Source of the DNA: Micromonospora narathiwatensis | Lineage (GTDB): Bacteria > Actinomycetota > Actinomycetes > Mycobacteriales > Micromonosporaceae | Direction: 5' to 3' | NCBI RefSeq assembly: GCF_900089605.1 | Contig: NZ_LT594324.1 | Coordinates: 1,922,001 to 1,986,000 of the forward strand | Length of the DNA: 64,000 nt | Part shown: piece by piece, positions 34,149 through 42,432 of the stretch | Layout: each line of letters opens with the position of its first letter | How positions within the stretch are numbered: the first letter of the stretch is position 1 | The notes under the pieces: generated by a model | Told to the model about the DNA's origin: nothing | The model's database searches: none | What the model saw: only the letters and a program-made list of their open reading frames with translations | Position numbers and translations under genes: made by a program

Positions 34149-35345
34149 ATGACCGACGCCACGACCTTCGGTACGCGCCTTCGTGCCCACCGCGAACGTG
34201 CGGGCAAAACGCGTCCAGTTCTCGGTGGGCTCGTCGGCCGCAGCGCCGAATGGGTCAAGGCGCTGGAGAACGGCCGCCTTCTCCCGCCCCGCCTACCCAT
34301 GCTGCTCCGCCTGGCCGAGGTGCTCGATATCTCCGATCTGGCGGACCTGACCGGCGACCAGTCCCTGCCGGTGGCGTCGGTGACCCGTGCGGGCCACCCC
34401 GACGTGGACCACGTCGTTGCCGCGATGCAGCGCACTACGGTGCCGGTCGGCGACGCGATGTCCGTCGACGTGCTGCGCGGCCTGGTCGATCAGGCGTGGG
34501 CGCGGTGGCACCGCTCGACCGTCGAGCGTACGGCGGTCGCCGCGGTGCTTCCCGGGCTGCTGACGGAGGCGCAACGCAGCGTCCGACGGCTGGACGGCCC
34601 GGCACGCCGGCAGGCGCAGGTCGAGTTGGCGCGCGTTTATCACCTTGCGCAGTTGTACCTGGCCCATCAGCCGTATCCGGAACTGGTGTGGCTCGCCGCC
34701 GACCGGGCGATGCTCGCCGCCCAGGGAGCCGACGACCCGGCTGCGATCGCCGTGGCCGCCTGGTACTACGCCCACGTCTACCGGGGCGCGAACCAGGTCG
34801 ACGCCGCCGAACAGGTGCTCGTTGACGCCGTCGGCCTGGTCGACCTTGCAGCGGGTGGCGAGCAACTGGCGCGCTGGGGGCAGGCGCAACTCGGCATCGC
34901 GCTCGGGCACAGCAAAGCCGGGCGGGCCGGGAAGGCATGGCGCGCGTGGGATGCCGCCGACGGGGCGGCGAGCCGCCTCGGCAGCGGATACGCCCATCCC
35001 TGGCTGATGTTCGGGCCGGTGGCCTGCGCGGCGTACGCGGTTACCATCGAGACGGACTTGTGTCGAGCTGGTGAGGCTGTCCGACGGGCCGACACGGCGG
35101 ACTACCGAGCGCTGCCGTCGCACACGCGTCGGGCCGCCGCCCTGATTGACGCCGCCCGGGCACACCTGCTGAACCGGGGCGAGGTCGCGGCGATGCACCT
35201 GCTCGGCCGCGCACTCCGCGAGAGCGTGGACACGGTGCGGCACCACCCGTTCGCGCGGACTGTCGCCCTGGAGCTGTCGAGCCGGCCGGGCACGGTCGGA
35301 GAGGACGCGCGGGAGTTGGCTCTCGCGATCGGGGTGACGGGGTAG
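34149..35345 (+). CDS. XRE-family helix-turn-helix regulator with TPR-like C-terminus
   Basis: 398 residues. Residues ~5-60 form a lambda-repressor-like HTH (TRLRAHRERAGKTRPVLGGL, then SAEWVKALENGR and LRLAEVLDI). The rest is an all-helical, Ala/Leu-rich region resembling tetratricopeptide sensing domains of actinobacterial XRE proteins. ATG 34149 follows GGGAG; the frame is open further upstream, but without a domain there. Third-position G/C is somewhat weaker than in the PKS genes (several CTT, GTT, TAT and CGT codons). With the micro-genes downstream it looks like an independent cassette inside the cluster and may have no role in the pathway. Confidence 0.82.
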   Translation: MTDATTFGTRLRAHRERAGKTRPVLGGLVGRSAEWVKALENGRLLPPRLPMLLRLAEVLDISDLADLTGDQSLPVASVTRAGHPDVDHVVAAMQRTTVPVGDAMSVDVLRGLVDQAWARWHRSTVERTAVAAVLPGLLTEAQRSVRRLDGPARRQAQVELARVYHLAQLYLAHQPYPELVWLAADRAMLAAQGADDPAAIAVAAWYYAHVYRGANQVDAAEQVLVDAVGLVDLAAGGEQLARWGQAQLGIALGHSKAGRAGKAWRAWDAADGAASRLGSGYAHPWLMFGPVACAAYAVTIETDLCRAGEAVRRADTADYRALPSHTRRAAALIDAARAHLLNRGEVAAMHLLGRALRESVDTVRHHPFARTVALELSSRPGTVGEDARELALAIGVTG

Positions 35346-35497
35346 CGCTACCTCGGGTACAAACTGTCCCCGCCATCGCCGGTTACGGCTCGTAGCGTCC
35401 GGGTTACTGGCGGCGGGGCTCCTTCCGACCCGACACCCGATGGGGCTGACGAGATCCCCGCCGCCGCCTTCAGACGCTGGACGAGGAGGCGGAACTG

Positions 35498-35659
35498 GTG
35501 GCGGTCTGGTCCGAGTTGTGCAGGCTGGTGCGGTGGCTGTTCCGGCGGCCGGTGCCGCCACCACCGTCGGGCACCGGGCAGCGGTACCAGGCGAGCGAGC
35601 AGGCTGCGGCGCGTCGGCGGCTGCTCGACCGGGCGGAGCGGGTGTGGGACCAGGGGTGA
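35498..35659 (+). CDS. small hypothetical protein, micro-gene 1
   Basis: 53 residues, starting at GTG 35498 with GAGGAGG eight to ten bases upstream. The N-terminus is VAVWSELCRLVRWLFRRP, a likely amphipathic helix. A Pro-rich hinge and a basic C-terminal helix (AARRRLLDRAERVWDQG) follow. I do not recognise the family. The stop overlaps the start of the next gene by four bases, which supports it being real and translationally coupled. Confidence 0.6.
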   Translation: MAVWSELCRLVRWLFRRPVPPPPSGTGQRYQASEQAAARRRLLDRAERVWDQG

Positions 35660-35907
35660 GCCGGGTGGGGGCCGGCTCTCGCGGCGAGCCGACTCCTGGT
35701 AGGCGGCGCGTCTCGTACGACGAGTATCTGTTCGCGACCGCCCTGACCCTCGCCCGACGGCATCGACCGGTCTGGTCCTGGCAGAACTGGCGGCGGGTCT
35801 GCCGATGCGGTGGCGAACTGCCCTGCCATGCCCGGCACCGGATTCCGATCAACCGTGGCCACTGGCCGCACGGAGAGGCCGAGTGGACGCCTATCAGGAA
35901 CAGATGA
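35656..35907 (+). CDS. small cysteine-motif hypothetical protein, micro-gene 2
   Basis: 83 residues from GTG 35656 (GTGA overlap with the previous stop). After a basic N-terminus it has YDEYLFATALTLARRHRPVW, then the cysteine cluster CRCGGELPC and RHRIPINRGHWPHG. The closely spaced Cys and His residues could bind a metal, but no known zinc-finger class fits clearly. It overlaps micro-gene 3 by 25 bases. It probably belongs to a lineage-specific family; function unknown. Confidence 0.62.
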   Translation: MSRVGAGSRGEPTPGRRRVSYDEYLFATALTLARRHRPVWSWQNWRRVCRCGGELPCHARHRIPINRGHWPHGEAEWTPIRNR

Positions 35908-36062
35908 TCCTTGCCGTGCACGTGCGCGGTCTTGACGGGATGTGTGTCGGTTGCCGGGCGTGGTGGTCGCGGCTGACTCCGTACCCGTGTTGGCAGGTGG
36001 ATTGGGCGACCAGTCGGCAGGCCTGGACGGTTGCGGCGCGGTTTCTGGGTGGGATGCGGTGA
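35883..36062 (+). CDS. small cysteine-motif hypothetical protein, micro-gene 3
   Basis: 59 residues from GTG 35883, with GGAGAGG just upstream inside micro-gene 2. It contains MCVGCRAWW followed by YPCW, so again a CxxC pair and a third cysteine after a short spacer, rich in Trp. It ends in a basic helix ARFLGGMR. Its stop overlaps the next start (GTGA). Function unknown; it looks like a distant relative of its neighbours. Confidence 0.6.
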   Translation: MDAYQEQMILAVHVRGLDGMCVGCRAWWSRLTPYPCWQVDWATSRQAWTVAARFLGGMR

Positions 36063-36298
36063 CCAGCCATGGCCCCGTCATGCCGATCTGGAGCTGCGGG
36101 GGCTGCGGCCTGCCCTGGCCGTGCCCGGTGCGGAAGCGGGAGCTGCGGGCGGCGTATTCGGATGCTCCGGTGTCGTTGGCACTCTATCTCGCCTCCTACC
36201 TCGTCCAGGCCACCGAGGACATGCCCTGGGCGCCGGCCGGCGTGTTGCACCGCCGCTTCCTCGGCTGGACCAGGGAGGCCGCTCGATCCCGGATGTAG
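36059..36298 (+). CDS. small cysteine-motif hypothetical protein, micro-gene 4
   Basis: 79 residues from GTG 36059. The N-terminal motif WSCGGCGLPWPC (CxxCx5C) is followed by a helical domain ending PAGVLHRRFLGWTREA. I believe similar short proteins are common in Micromonospora-type genomes beside XRE regulators, but I cannot confirm that here. The three closely spaced cysteines suggest metal binding. The TAG stop lies inside the first arm of a 17-bp inverted repeat. Confidence 0.65.
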   Translation: MTSHGPVMPIWSCGGCGLPWPCPVRKRELRAAYSDAPVSLALYLASYLVQATEDMPWAPAGVLHRRFLGWTREAARSRM

Positions 36299-36336
36299 TG
36301 GCCTCGGTGTGGCTCGGATGCCACTACATCCGGGAT
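36286..36336. terminator. 17-bp inverted repeat, bidirectional terminator between convergent genes
   Basis: ATCCCGGATGTAGTGGC (36286-36302) and its exact complement (36320-36336) enclose a 17-base loop. It contains the stop codon of micro-gene 4 and sits 108 bases from the end of the convergent NRPS gene, so it can terminate from either side. A stem this long and perfect could also be a recombination or transposon relic. Confidence 0.6.
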
Positions 36337-36444
36337 GCAGCACGATGTTGCGCGGCGCGGCGGCGCAGTATCGGCGGGCGGGCGCAGCCTCCCGACTTCC
36401 CTACGGGCAGCCTGTCAGGGATGACCGGGCACCCGGGGCTCCGT

Positions 36445-39400
36445 TCAGGACGGTACGCCGAGCGCGTCCGGCGCGGCGTCGGTCGTCGCCCGCGTGCCGG
36501 TGGTCGCGGTCTCGGCGGCGAACGCGGCGATGCGCTCGGCCAGCCGGGCCGAGGAGGCGGCTGAGACGATCGAGTGGTGGTCCTCCGGCCAGCGTTCGAC
36601 CGCCAGGTCCGGGCAGACCGCCTGCCACGCGGGCACCGGGTCGGGGCGGTCCACCCGGTCGGCCACGATGAGCAGCACCGGCGCCACGCCCGGGGCGGGG
36701 CGGTGCGCGGCGAGTGCGGCCAGGTTGTCGCCGTGTACCCGGACCAGCCGGCGGTATCCGGCCTCGTCGACCTCGGCCGGCAGCAGCTCGGCCGCCCGGG
36801 CAGCGGCGTGCGCCGCGCCGGCCAGCCCGGCCTCCGGTGCGGTCGCGAGCGTGGCGGCCACCGGCTCGGGCAGCCGGCCGCCGGCCAGGTCGGTGACGAA
36901 CTCCCGGTGCCGCTCCCGGTCGTCGGCCGGCACGCGCAGGGTCCGGATGTCGCTGTCGACCAGGACCACCTGGGCCGCCTCGCCCTCGTCGCGCAACTGG
37001 GCGGCCAGTTCGTGGGCGAGCACACCCCCCATCGACCAGCCGGCGAGCAGGTACGGCCCGTGCGGCGCCAGCCGGCGCAGCTCGGCCCGGTATCCGGCGG
37101 CCATGGCGGCCAGGCTCGGCGCGGCCACGCCGTCGTCGCCCGCCAGGGCCCGGCTCTGGAAGCCGTGGACCGGGCCCGTCCAGGCGCGGGCCAGGTCGGC
37201 GTACCGGGCGACCGATCCGCCGACGGGATGGCACAGGAACAGCGGCCGGCCGGTGCCATCGGCCAGCGGCACGGCGCAGCGTACGGTGCCGTCGCCGGCG
37301 GCGAGCCGGGCGGCCAGGCCGCGTACCGTGGGCGCGTCGAAGATCTGCCCGAACGGCACCTCCGTGCCGAGTTCGCCGCGCAGCCGCTGCACCAGGCGCA
37401 GGGCGAGCAGCGAGTTGCCGCCCAGGGCGAAGAAGTCGTCGTCCGGCCGGATAATCGGCACCTCCAGCAGGTCGGCCCAGATCCGGCAGAGCCGCTCGGT
37501 CAGGACACTCGGGCGGTCCCCGTCGGCCGGGGCGGAGCCCGCCGTGGCCTCGTCGGGCGCGTCGGCCCGTGCCGTGGCCGCCGCCAGCGCCCGGTCCAGG
37601 TCCACCTTGCCGTTGCCGCTGAGCGGCAGCCGGTCCAGCAAATGGATCCGCGCCGGCACCAGGTACGCCGGCAGCCGTTCGCGCAGGTACGTCCGCAGTT
37701 CCGCCGGGTCCGGCGCGGCGTCGGTCTCGGGCACCACGATCGCGACCAGCCGGCGCTGCCCGCCCGGGACCTGCTGGGTGGTGACGGCGCAGTCCCGTAC
37801 GCCCGGATGGGTACCCGCGGTCGCCTCGATCTCGCCCGGCTCGACCCGGAAACCCTGCACCTTGACCTGCCGGTCCTCCCGGCCGAGGAACTCGATGGTG
37901 CCGTCGGGCCAGTACCGGCCCAGGTCACCGGTGCGATACAGCCGCTCCCCGGTGGCCGGGTCGGTGACGAACCGCTCGGCGGTGCGTTCCGGGTCCCGCC
38001 AGTAGCACCGGGCCAGCCCCGTGCCGCCGATGTAGATGCCGCCGACCGCCCAGGGCGGACGCAACCGGAGCCGGTCGTCGAGCACCCGCATGGTCTGGTT
38101 CGGCAGGGGGCGGCCGTACGGGATGCTCCGCCACGCCGGGTCGACGGCACCGATGTCGTAGCTGTTGGACCAGATCGCCGCCTCGGTGGCGCCGCCCAGC
38201 GCGGTGACCCGGCTGCCCGGCCAGGTGCCGCGCAGCCGGTCGGGCAGCCCGGTGGGCACCCAGTCGCCGCTGAGCAGGAACGCCCGGATCGGCGGCCGGT
38301 CCCCGGCCGGCCGGGTCGCCACCACCTCGACCAGCATCTGGGCCAGCGCCGGCACCGAGTTCCACACGGTCGCCCCGTGCCGGGTCGCGGCGTCCGCCCA
38401 GCCGAGCGGGTCGGGGCGGCTGCCCCCGGCGGGCAGCACCAGCGTCGCCCCGGCCGCCAGCGCGCCGAACACGTCCCAGACCGAGAGGTCGAAGCTGAGC
38501 GACGAGATGCCGAACACCCGGTCGTCCGGGCCCAGCCCGAACCGGTGGTTGATGTCCAGCACGGTGTTGAGGGCGGCCCGGTGCTCCACCGCCACCCCCT
38601 TCGGCCGACCGGTCGAGCCGGAGGTGTAGATGACGTACGCCAGGTCGGTCTCCGCCCCGGCGGGCGCGGCCGGCTCCCCGGCGGCCGACGCGGCGTCCGG
38701 GATGGACGCGAGCCGGTCCACCTCGACCGTCGTGACGTCCCGCCCGGCCAGGTCGGCGGGGTGGTGCGACTGGACCAGCACCACCCGGGCCGCGCACTCG
38801 TCGATCAGGTGGCCGATCCGCTCGGCCGGCAGCGCGACGTCGACCGGGCAGTACGCGGCGCCGGCGCGCAGCACGCCGAGGACGGCGACCACCTGCTCCC
38901 AGCCCTTCGCCATCACCACCGGCACCAGGTCACCCGGCCCCACGCCGCGCCGCCGCAGCCGTTCGGCCACGCCGGCCGAGGTCGCCGCCAACTCCCGGTA
39001 ACTCAGCGTACGGGCGTCGGTGACCACCGCCGGGTGGTCCGGCCGCTCGGCGGCCCGGCGCAGGAAGCCGTCCTCCAGGCGTCCGGCCGGCGGCGGACCG
39101 GCCGGCGCGTTGTCCCGGGCCACCACCGCGAGGTGTGCGGGCGGGACGGGCTCGACCGGGGTCGCGGCGTCCACGCCCAACGCCCGCAGCATCCGCTCGT
39201 ACGCCTCGAACGCCAGGTCGGCCAGTCCGGCCGGGAAGGCATCGTCCACCACGTCCCAGATGCAGTCCACGCCCCCGTCCGGGGTGTCCTGCAACTGGTT
39301 GTCGACCAGCACCTGCGGCGTACGCAGGTGGCTGTCGACCTGCCGGCAGACCGGGCGGCCCACCGCGTCGCCGCCGGGCCGCCGGGGCGCGAGCATGCTG

Positions 39401-40479
39401 TTGAAGACGTACGGCAGCGCCGCGCGACTGGTCCAGCCACGACGGGCGGCCAGCTCCCGGGTGACCCGTACCGCGGTGACGTCGCTGTGCGCCATGTCCC
39501 GCCAGAGCTGCCGCTGCAACTGGCGGGCCCGCTCCCAGAAGTCGTCGGCGACCCGCAGGTCCACCTCCAGCGGCAGGGTGGCGCTGAGCTGGCCCACCAC
39601 ACCGGACAGTTCGGGGTGCAGGCTGGGCAGGTTCTGGTGCAGCACGTTCAGGCAGAACCGGGGCTGCCCGGCCCAGCCGCCGAGGATCTCGGCGAAGACC
39701 TGTAGCAGCGCGGTCGGCGGCAGCACCCGTTGGCGTCGCGCGGTGGCGCAGAGCCGGTCCCACTCGGCGCGGCGCAGGTGGCAGACCCGGCGCACCATCC
39801 GTACCGGGTCGATGCCGGCGAGTGGGCGGGCCAGCGGCAGCCGCGGGGCGTCCGGCAGGCTGTCCAGCCGCCGTTCCCAGTACCGCCAGTGCTCCTGGTA
39901 CGGCTCGCTCTCCTGCCAGGCCACCAGGTCTCGTACGCCCTCCCGGAAGGTGCGGGTCACCGGCGGCAGCGCGGCGGCCGGATCCTGGTAGAGCTGCCAC
40001 CACTCGCCGAGCAGGTGCCGGGTGCTGGTGGAGTCGAGCAGCAGCAGGCTCATCGCCAGGTGCAGCCGCCACCGGTGCCGACGCAGCCGCTGGGCGACCA
40101 CCTCGAACAGCGGCCACCCGGTCGGCTCCACGCCCTGCTCGGCCATCCGGTCCCGGACCTCGCGCAGCGCCGCCTCCCGGCCGGCCGCCGCCAGCCCGGT
40201 CAGGTCGGTCACCGTCAGCGGGAACGGCGTGATCCGCTCGTCCGGCAGGACCCGCTGCGCGACCTCCGGCAGGATCACCGTCCGGAGGTGCTCGTGCCGG
40301 TCGATCAGGCGGTCGACCGCCGCCCGGGCCCGGTCCGGGTCGAAGTCGACGACGTCCAGCTCCACGTACATGGTCGGCCGGAAGCCACCGAGTTCGATCA
40401 ACGGGCTGCTGCCGACGAGGTAGCCGGCCTGGAGGTCGGTCAGCGGGAAGGGGTGCCGCGACTGGGGGTCCGTGGTCAC
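36445..40479 (-). CDS. NRPS module Cy-A-PCP-TE (predicted cysteine)
   Basis: 1344 residues. The N-terminal condensation-like domain opens with FPLTDLQAGY, typical of heterocyclisation (Cy) domains, but its core motif near residues 143-151 is SLLLLDSTS, i.e. SxxxxDxxS instead of DxxxxDxxS. The A domain (~480-960) has YTSGSTGRPKG near 616 and pocket residues that read D-L-W-N-L-S-L-I-W(-K), one change (Tyr to Trp) from the cysteine code. A PCP (GGNSL near 1019) and a terminal thioesterase (GWSMG near 1145, DHH near 1300) follow. It should add and cyclise cysteine and release the product. GTG 40479 follows GGAG. Confidence 0.9.
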   Translation of the reverse strand: MTTDPQSRHPFPLTDLQAGYLVGSSPLIELGGFRPTMYVELDVVDFDPDRARAAVDRLIDRHEHLRTVILPEVAQRVLPDERITPFPLTVTDLTGLAAAGREAALREVRDRMAEQGVEPTGWPLFEVVAQRLRRHRWRLHLAMSLLLLDSTSTRHLLGEWWQLYQDPAAALPPVTRTFREGVRDLVAWQESEPYQEHWRYWERRLDSLPDAPRLPLARPLAGIDPVRMVRRVCHLRRAEWDRLCATARRQRVLPPTALLQVFAEILGGWAGQPRFCLNVLHQNLPSLHPELSGVVGQLSATLPLEVDLRVADDFWERARQLQRQLWRDMAHSDVTAVRVTRELAARRGWTSRAALPYVFNSMLAPRRPGGDAVGRPVCRQVDSHLRTPQVLVDNQLQDTPDGGVDCIWDVVDDAFPAGLADLAFEAYERMLRALGVDAATPVEPVPPAHLAVVARDNAPAGPPPAGRLEDGFLRRAAERPDHPAVVTDARTLSYRELAATSAGVAERLRRRGVGPGDLVPVVMAKGWEQVVAVLGVLRAGAAYCPVDVALPAERIGHLIDECAARVVLVQSHHPADLAGRDVTTVEVDRLASIPDAASAAGEPAAPAGAETDLAYVIYTSGSTGRPKGVAVEHRAALNTVLDINHRFGLGPDDRVFGISSLSFDLSVWDVFGALAAGATLVLPAGGSRPDPLGWADAATRHGATVWNSVPALAQMLVEVVATRPAGDRPPIRAFLLSGDWVPTGLPDRLRGTWPGSRVTALGGATEAAIWSNSYDIGAVDPAWRSIPYGRPLPNQTMRVLDDRLRLRPPWAVGGIYIGGTGLARCYWRDPERTAERFVTDPATGERLYRTGDLGRYWPDGTIEFLGREDRQVKVQGFRVEPGEIEATAGTHPGVRDCAVTTQQVPGGQRRLVAIVVPETDAAPDPAELRTYLRERLPAYLVPARIHLLDRLPLSGNGKVDLDRALAAATARADAPDEATAGSAPADGDRPSVLTERLCRIWADLLEVPIIRPDDDFFALGGNSLLALRLVQRLRGELGTEVPFGQIFDAPTVRGLAARLAAGDGTVRCAVPLADGTGRPLFLCHPVGGSVARYADLARAWTGPVHGFQSRALAGDDGVAAPSLAAMAAGYRAELRRLAPHGPYLLAGWSMGGVLAHELAAQLRDEGEAAQVVLVDSDIRTLRVPADDRERHREFVTDLAGGRLPEPVAATLATAPEAGLAGAAHAAARAAELLPAEVDEAGYRRLVRVHGDNLAALAAHRPAPGVAPVLLIVADRVDRPDPVPAWQAVCPDLAVERWPEDHHSIVSAASSARLAERIAAFAAETATTGTRATTDAAPDALGVPS

Positions 40480-40576
40480 AGGGTTCTCCGGCGGGTACGG
40501 GTGTCGGTAGGGGTTCTCCGGGTGCCTCGGGGCCGCGACGGCCGGCGGATCTGGCCTGGTCAACGCGGGATGCTGG

Positions 40577-40598
40577 GCACCGGGCCCGGGCCCGGTGC
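40577..40598. promoter_or_regulatory. 22-bp perfect palindrome, possible operator
   Basis: GCACCGGGCCC is followed directly by its complement, giving a perfect 22-base dyad about 100 bases upstream of the NRPS start. It could bind a dimeric regulator or form a cruciform or attenuator-like hairpin in the NRPS leader. High GC means some palindromes arise by chance, but 22 perfect bases is long. Confidence 0.4.
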
Positions 40599-40819
40599 GC
40601 CTAGAGGGTGCGCCTCCCCGGCCCCGCTGTCTTCGCGCAGATTGCTGTTCCCGCAGCCCCCGGCAACGCCGCCCGCGACCCGCCCGGCGGCCGGTGCCGT
40701 CGCCGTCCGCCCCGCCGGTCACGACCCCTCCTCGCCCGCCCGACGGGAGGGCGGATTGTGCCCGGGAGACGGTGCCGGGGCACCTCCCAGATTGCCCTGA
40801 TTCGGCAGGTCAGAGCGGC

Positions 40820-40849
40820 TTGTGACCGGCCGTTCCGGCTGCCTATCGT
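40820..40849 (+). promoter_or_regulatory. candidate sigma-70-type promoter for the SagB oxidase gene
   Basis: TTGTGA (40820-40825), an 18-base spacer and TATCGT (40844-40849) lie 37 bases before the ATG. The hexamers fit the actinobacterial housekeeping consensus reasonably well. Confidence 0.4.
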
Positions 40850-40886
40850 TCGCTCACCCCGCCCGTCGTCGAGGGAGCGTACGTCG

Positions 40887-42344
40887 ATGAGTCTCACCGC
40901 CTCCGCCCCACCGGAGGGGCCGCTCGCCGCCCCCGGACCCGTCGCCGCCAACGGCCAGCCGGACGCCGCGGAGGTCCTCGACCGGCACCTGGCCGGCGCG
41001 GCCGAGCTGGAGCAGGCCGTCTGGGCGAACGCCCGGTCCGCGCCGACCCGGCTGCGGGCGGCGGCCGGCCTGCTGCTGGCCGCGGTGAGCGCCACCGGGC
41101 TGGACTGGGCGCAGTCGCTGGCCTGGCTGCGGGGCGACGCGGACCCGGCCACCGACACCCCGGACGAGGGGACGCCCCGGACTCCGGCCGCCGAGGCCGG
41201 GCCGGCCGCCGAGGGGCGCGCCGCGGCCGAGGCGGCCTTCCTGCGCAACGAGGCGGAGTGGACGGCCTGGCACCGCCGGACCCGTGAGGAGATCGGGTCG
41301 GCGGGGACCGGGTTGGGGCGGTGGCATCGGCACCTCGCCGACACGCTGGCCGAGCTGCGCCGCCTGGAGCGCGCCGACCGACTGGACGCGCCGGCCGGGT
41401 CGGTCTTCCGGCGGCTGGTCGGGCTGCACCAGGAACGGCTCGGCCTCACCGCCGCCGAACGGGCCCAGGCCGGCTGGCTGGTCTCCCTGACCCTGCTCCG
41501 CACCGCGCCCCGGGGCCCGTTCTTCGCCGACGGCCCGCAGGCCCTGGACCGGCGCCTGCACGAGGAGACGAAGTACGCGCCCGCGACGATCCTCGACCAG
41601 ATGCCGGACCTGGTCGGCGCCGGCGCCGAGGGCCGACAGCCGCTGCCCGCGCGCGGTGCCCCGCTGCCGCTGGCCCGGCCGGACGGGCCACCGTCGGACC
41701 TGCCCGGACTGGCCGAGACGCTGCTCGCCCGGCGCAGCGCATACGGCACGTACGAGGGTCCGCTCACCGTCGACGAGCTGGGCCGGCTGCTCTTCTACGC
41801 CGCCGCGGTCACCGGTGAGAAGAGCATGCCGGGCGCGGAGGCACCGTTGCGGGTCCGGCCGCACCCGAGCGGCGGCAGCCGCTACCCGCTCCGACTGCTG
41901 CTCTACTGCCACGACGTCCAGGGCGTGCCGCGCGGGCTCTACCTGCACGACGCCGACGCGCACGCGCTGCTCCCGCTCGGCGACCGGGACCTGACCGGCG
42001 AGCTGATCCCGGCCGTGCCGGCGACCGACCCGAGGCTGCCCGCCACCAAGGCCGGCGGCAAGATCGACGCGGCCGGGTGTCCACTCTGGCTCTTCCTGGT
42101 CGCCGACCTGACCTACCAGCGACTGCACTACGGGATGCGGTCGTACCGGCTGGTGCTGCTGGAGGGCGGGCACCTGGCGCAGAACCTGTCCCTGGTCTCG
42201 ACCGGGCTGGGTCTGTCCAGCGTCGGCCTGTGCGGCTTCTACGACGACGCGCTGCACGGCGCGCTCGGCCTGGACGGGGTGAACTCGGCCGTGCTCTACA
42301 CGTACCTGTTCGGCCGGGTGACCACGCCGGACACGCCGGCCTGA
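40887..42344 (+). CDS. SagB/ThcOx-type FMN-dependent azoline dehydrogenase
   Basis: 485 residues. The C-terminal ~230 residues form a nitroreductase-like SagB-type oxidase: RRSAYGTYEGPLTVDELGRLL, PSGGSRYPL, then YRLVLLEGGHLAQNLSLVST and LGLSSVGLCGFYDD. The N-terminal ~220 residues are helical and less conserved, as in stand-alone members. These flavoenzymes oxidise thiazolines or oxazolines to thiazoles or oxazoles with FMN. Next to two Cys-cyclising NRPSs the expected role is aromatising the thiazolines, on the carrier or after release. ATG 40887 follows GAGGGAG. No YcaO or precursor peptide is nearby, so a ribosomal azole pathway is unlikely. Confidence 0.88.
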   Translation: MSLTASAPPEGPLAAPGPVAANGQPDAAEVLDRHLAGAAELEQAVWANARSAPTRLRAAAGLLLAAVSATGLDWAQSLAWLRGDADPATDTPDEGTPRTPAAEAGPAAEGRAAAEAAFLRNEAEWTAWHRRTREEIGSAGTGLGRWHRHLADTLAELRRLERADRLDAPAGSVFRRLVGLHQERLGLTAAERAQAGWLVSLTLLRTAPRGPFFADGPQALDRRLHEETKYAPATILDQMPDLVGAGAEGRQPLPARGAPLPLARPDGPPSDLPGLAETLLARRSAYGTYEGPLTVDELGRLLFYAAAVTGEKSMPGAEAPLRVRPHPSGGSRYPLRLLLYCHDVQGVPRGLYLHDADAHALLPLGDRDLTGELIPAVPATDPRLPATKAGGKIDAAGCPLWLFLVADLTYQRLHYGMRSYRLVLLEGGHLAQNLSLVSTGLGLSSVGLCGFYDDALHGALGLDGVNSAVLYTYLFGRVTTPDTPA

Positions 42345-42432
42345 CCGGCCCGGCCGCCCCGTGGCCTCTCCTTCCCCCGCCACGGCGTGGACGCTTCGTC
42401 AGCGGTCGGGTACTCGGTGAGATGATGAGGGT

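Larger units (their letters stand above)
40480..40886. promoter_or_regulatory. divergent promoter region between NRPS and SagB oxidase
   Basis: 407 bases between two divergently transcribed genes. It holds a perfect 22-bp palindrome (40577-40598) and, on the + strand, a promoter-like pair upstream of the oxidase gene. No gene is evident. The region probably controls both genes. Confidence 0.55.

Noticed and set aside
40887..42344. Ribosomal azole (TOMM/LAP) cluster
   Set aside because: SagB alone is present; no YcaO cyclodehydratase, E1-like partner or precursor peptide is nearby, and Cy-type NRPSs explain the azolines.
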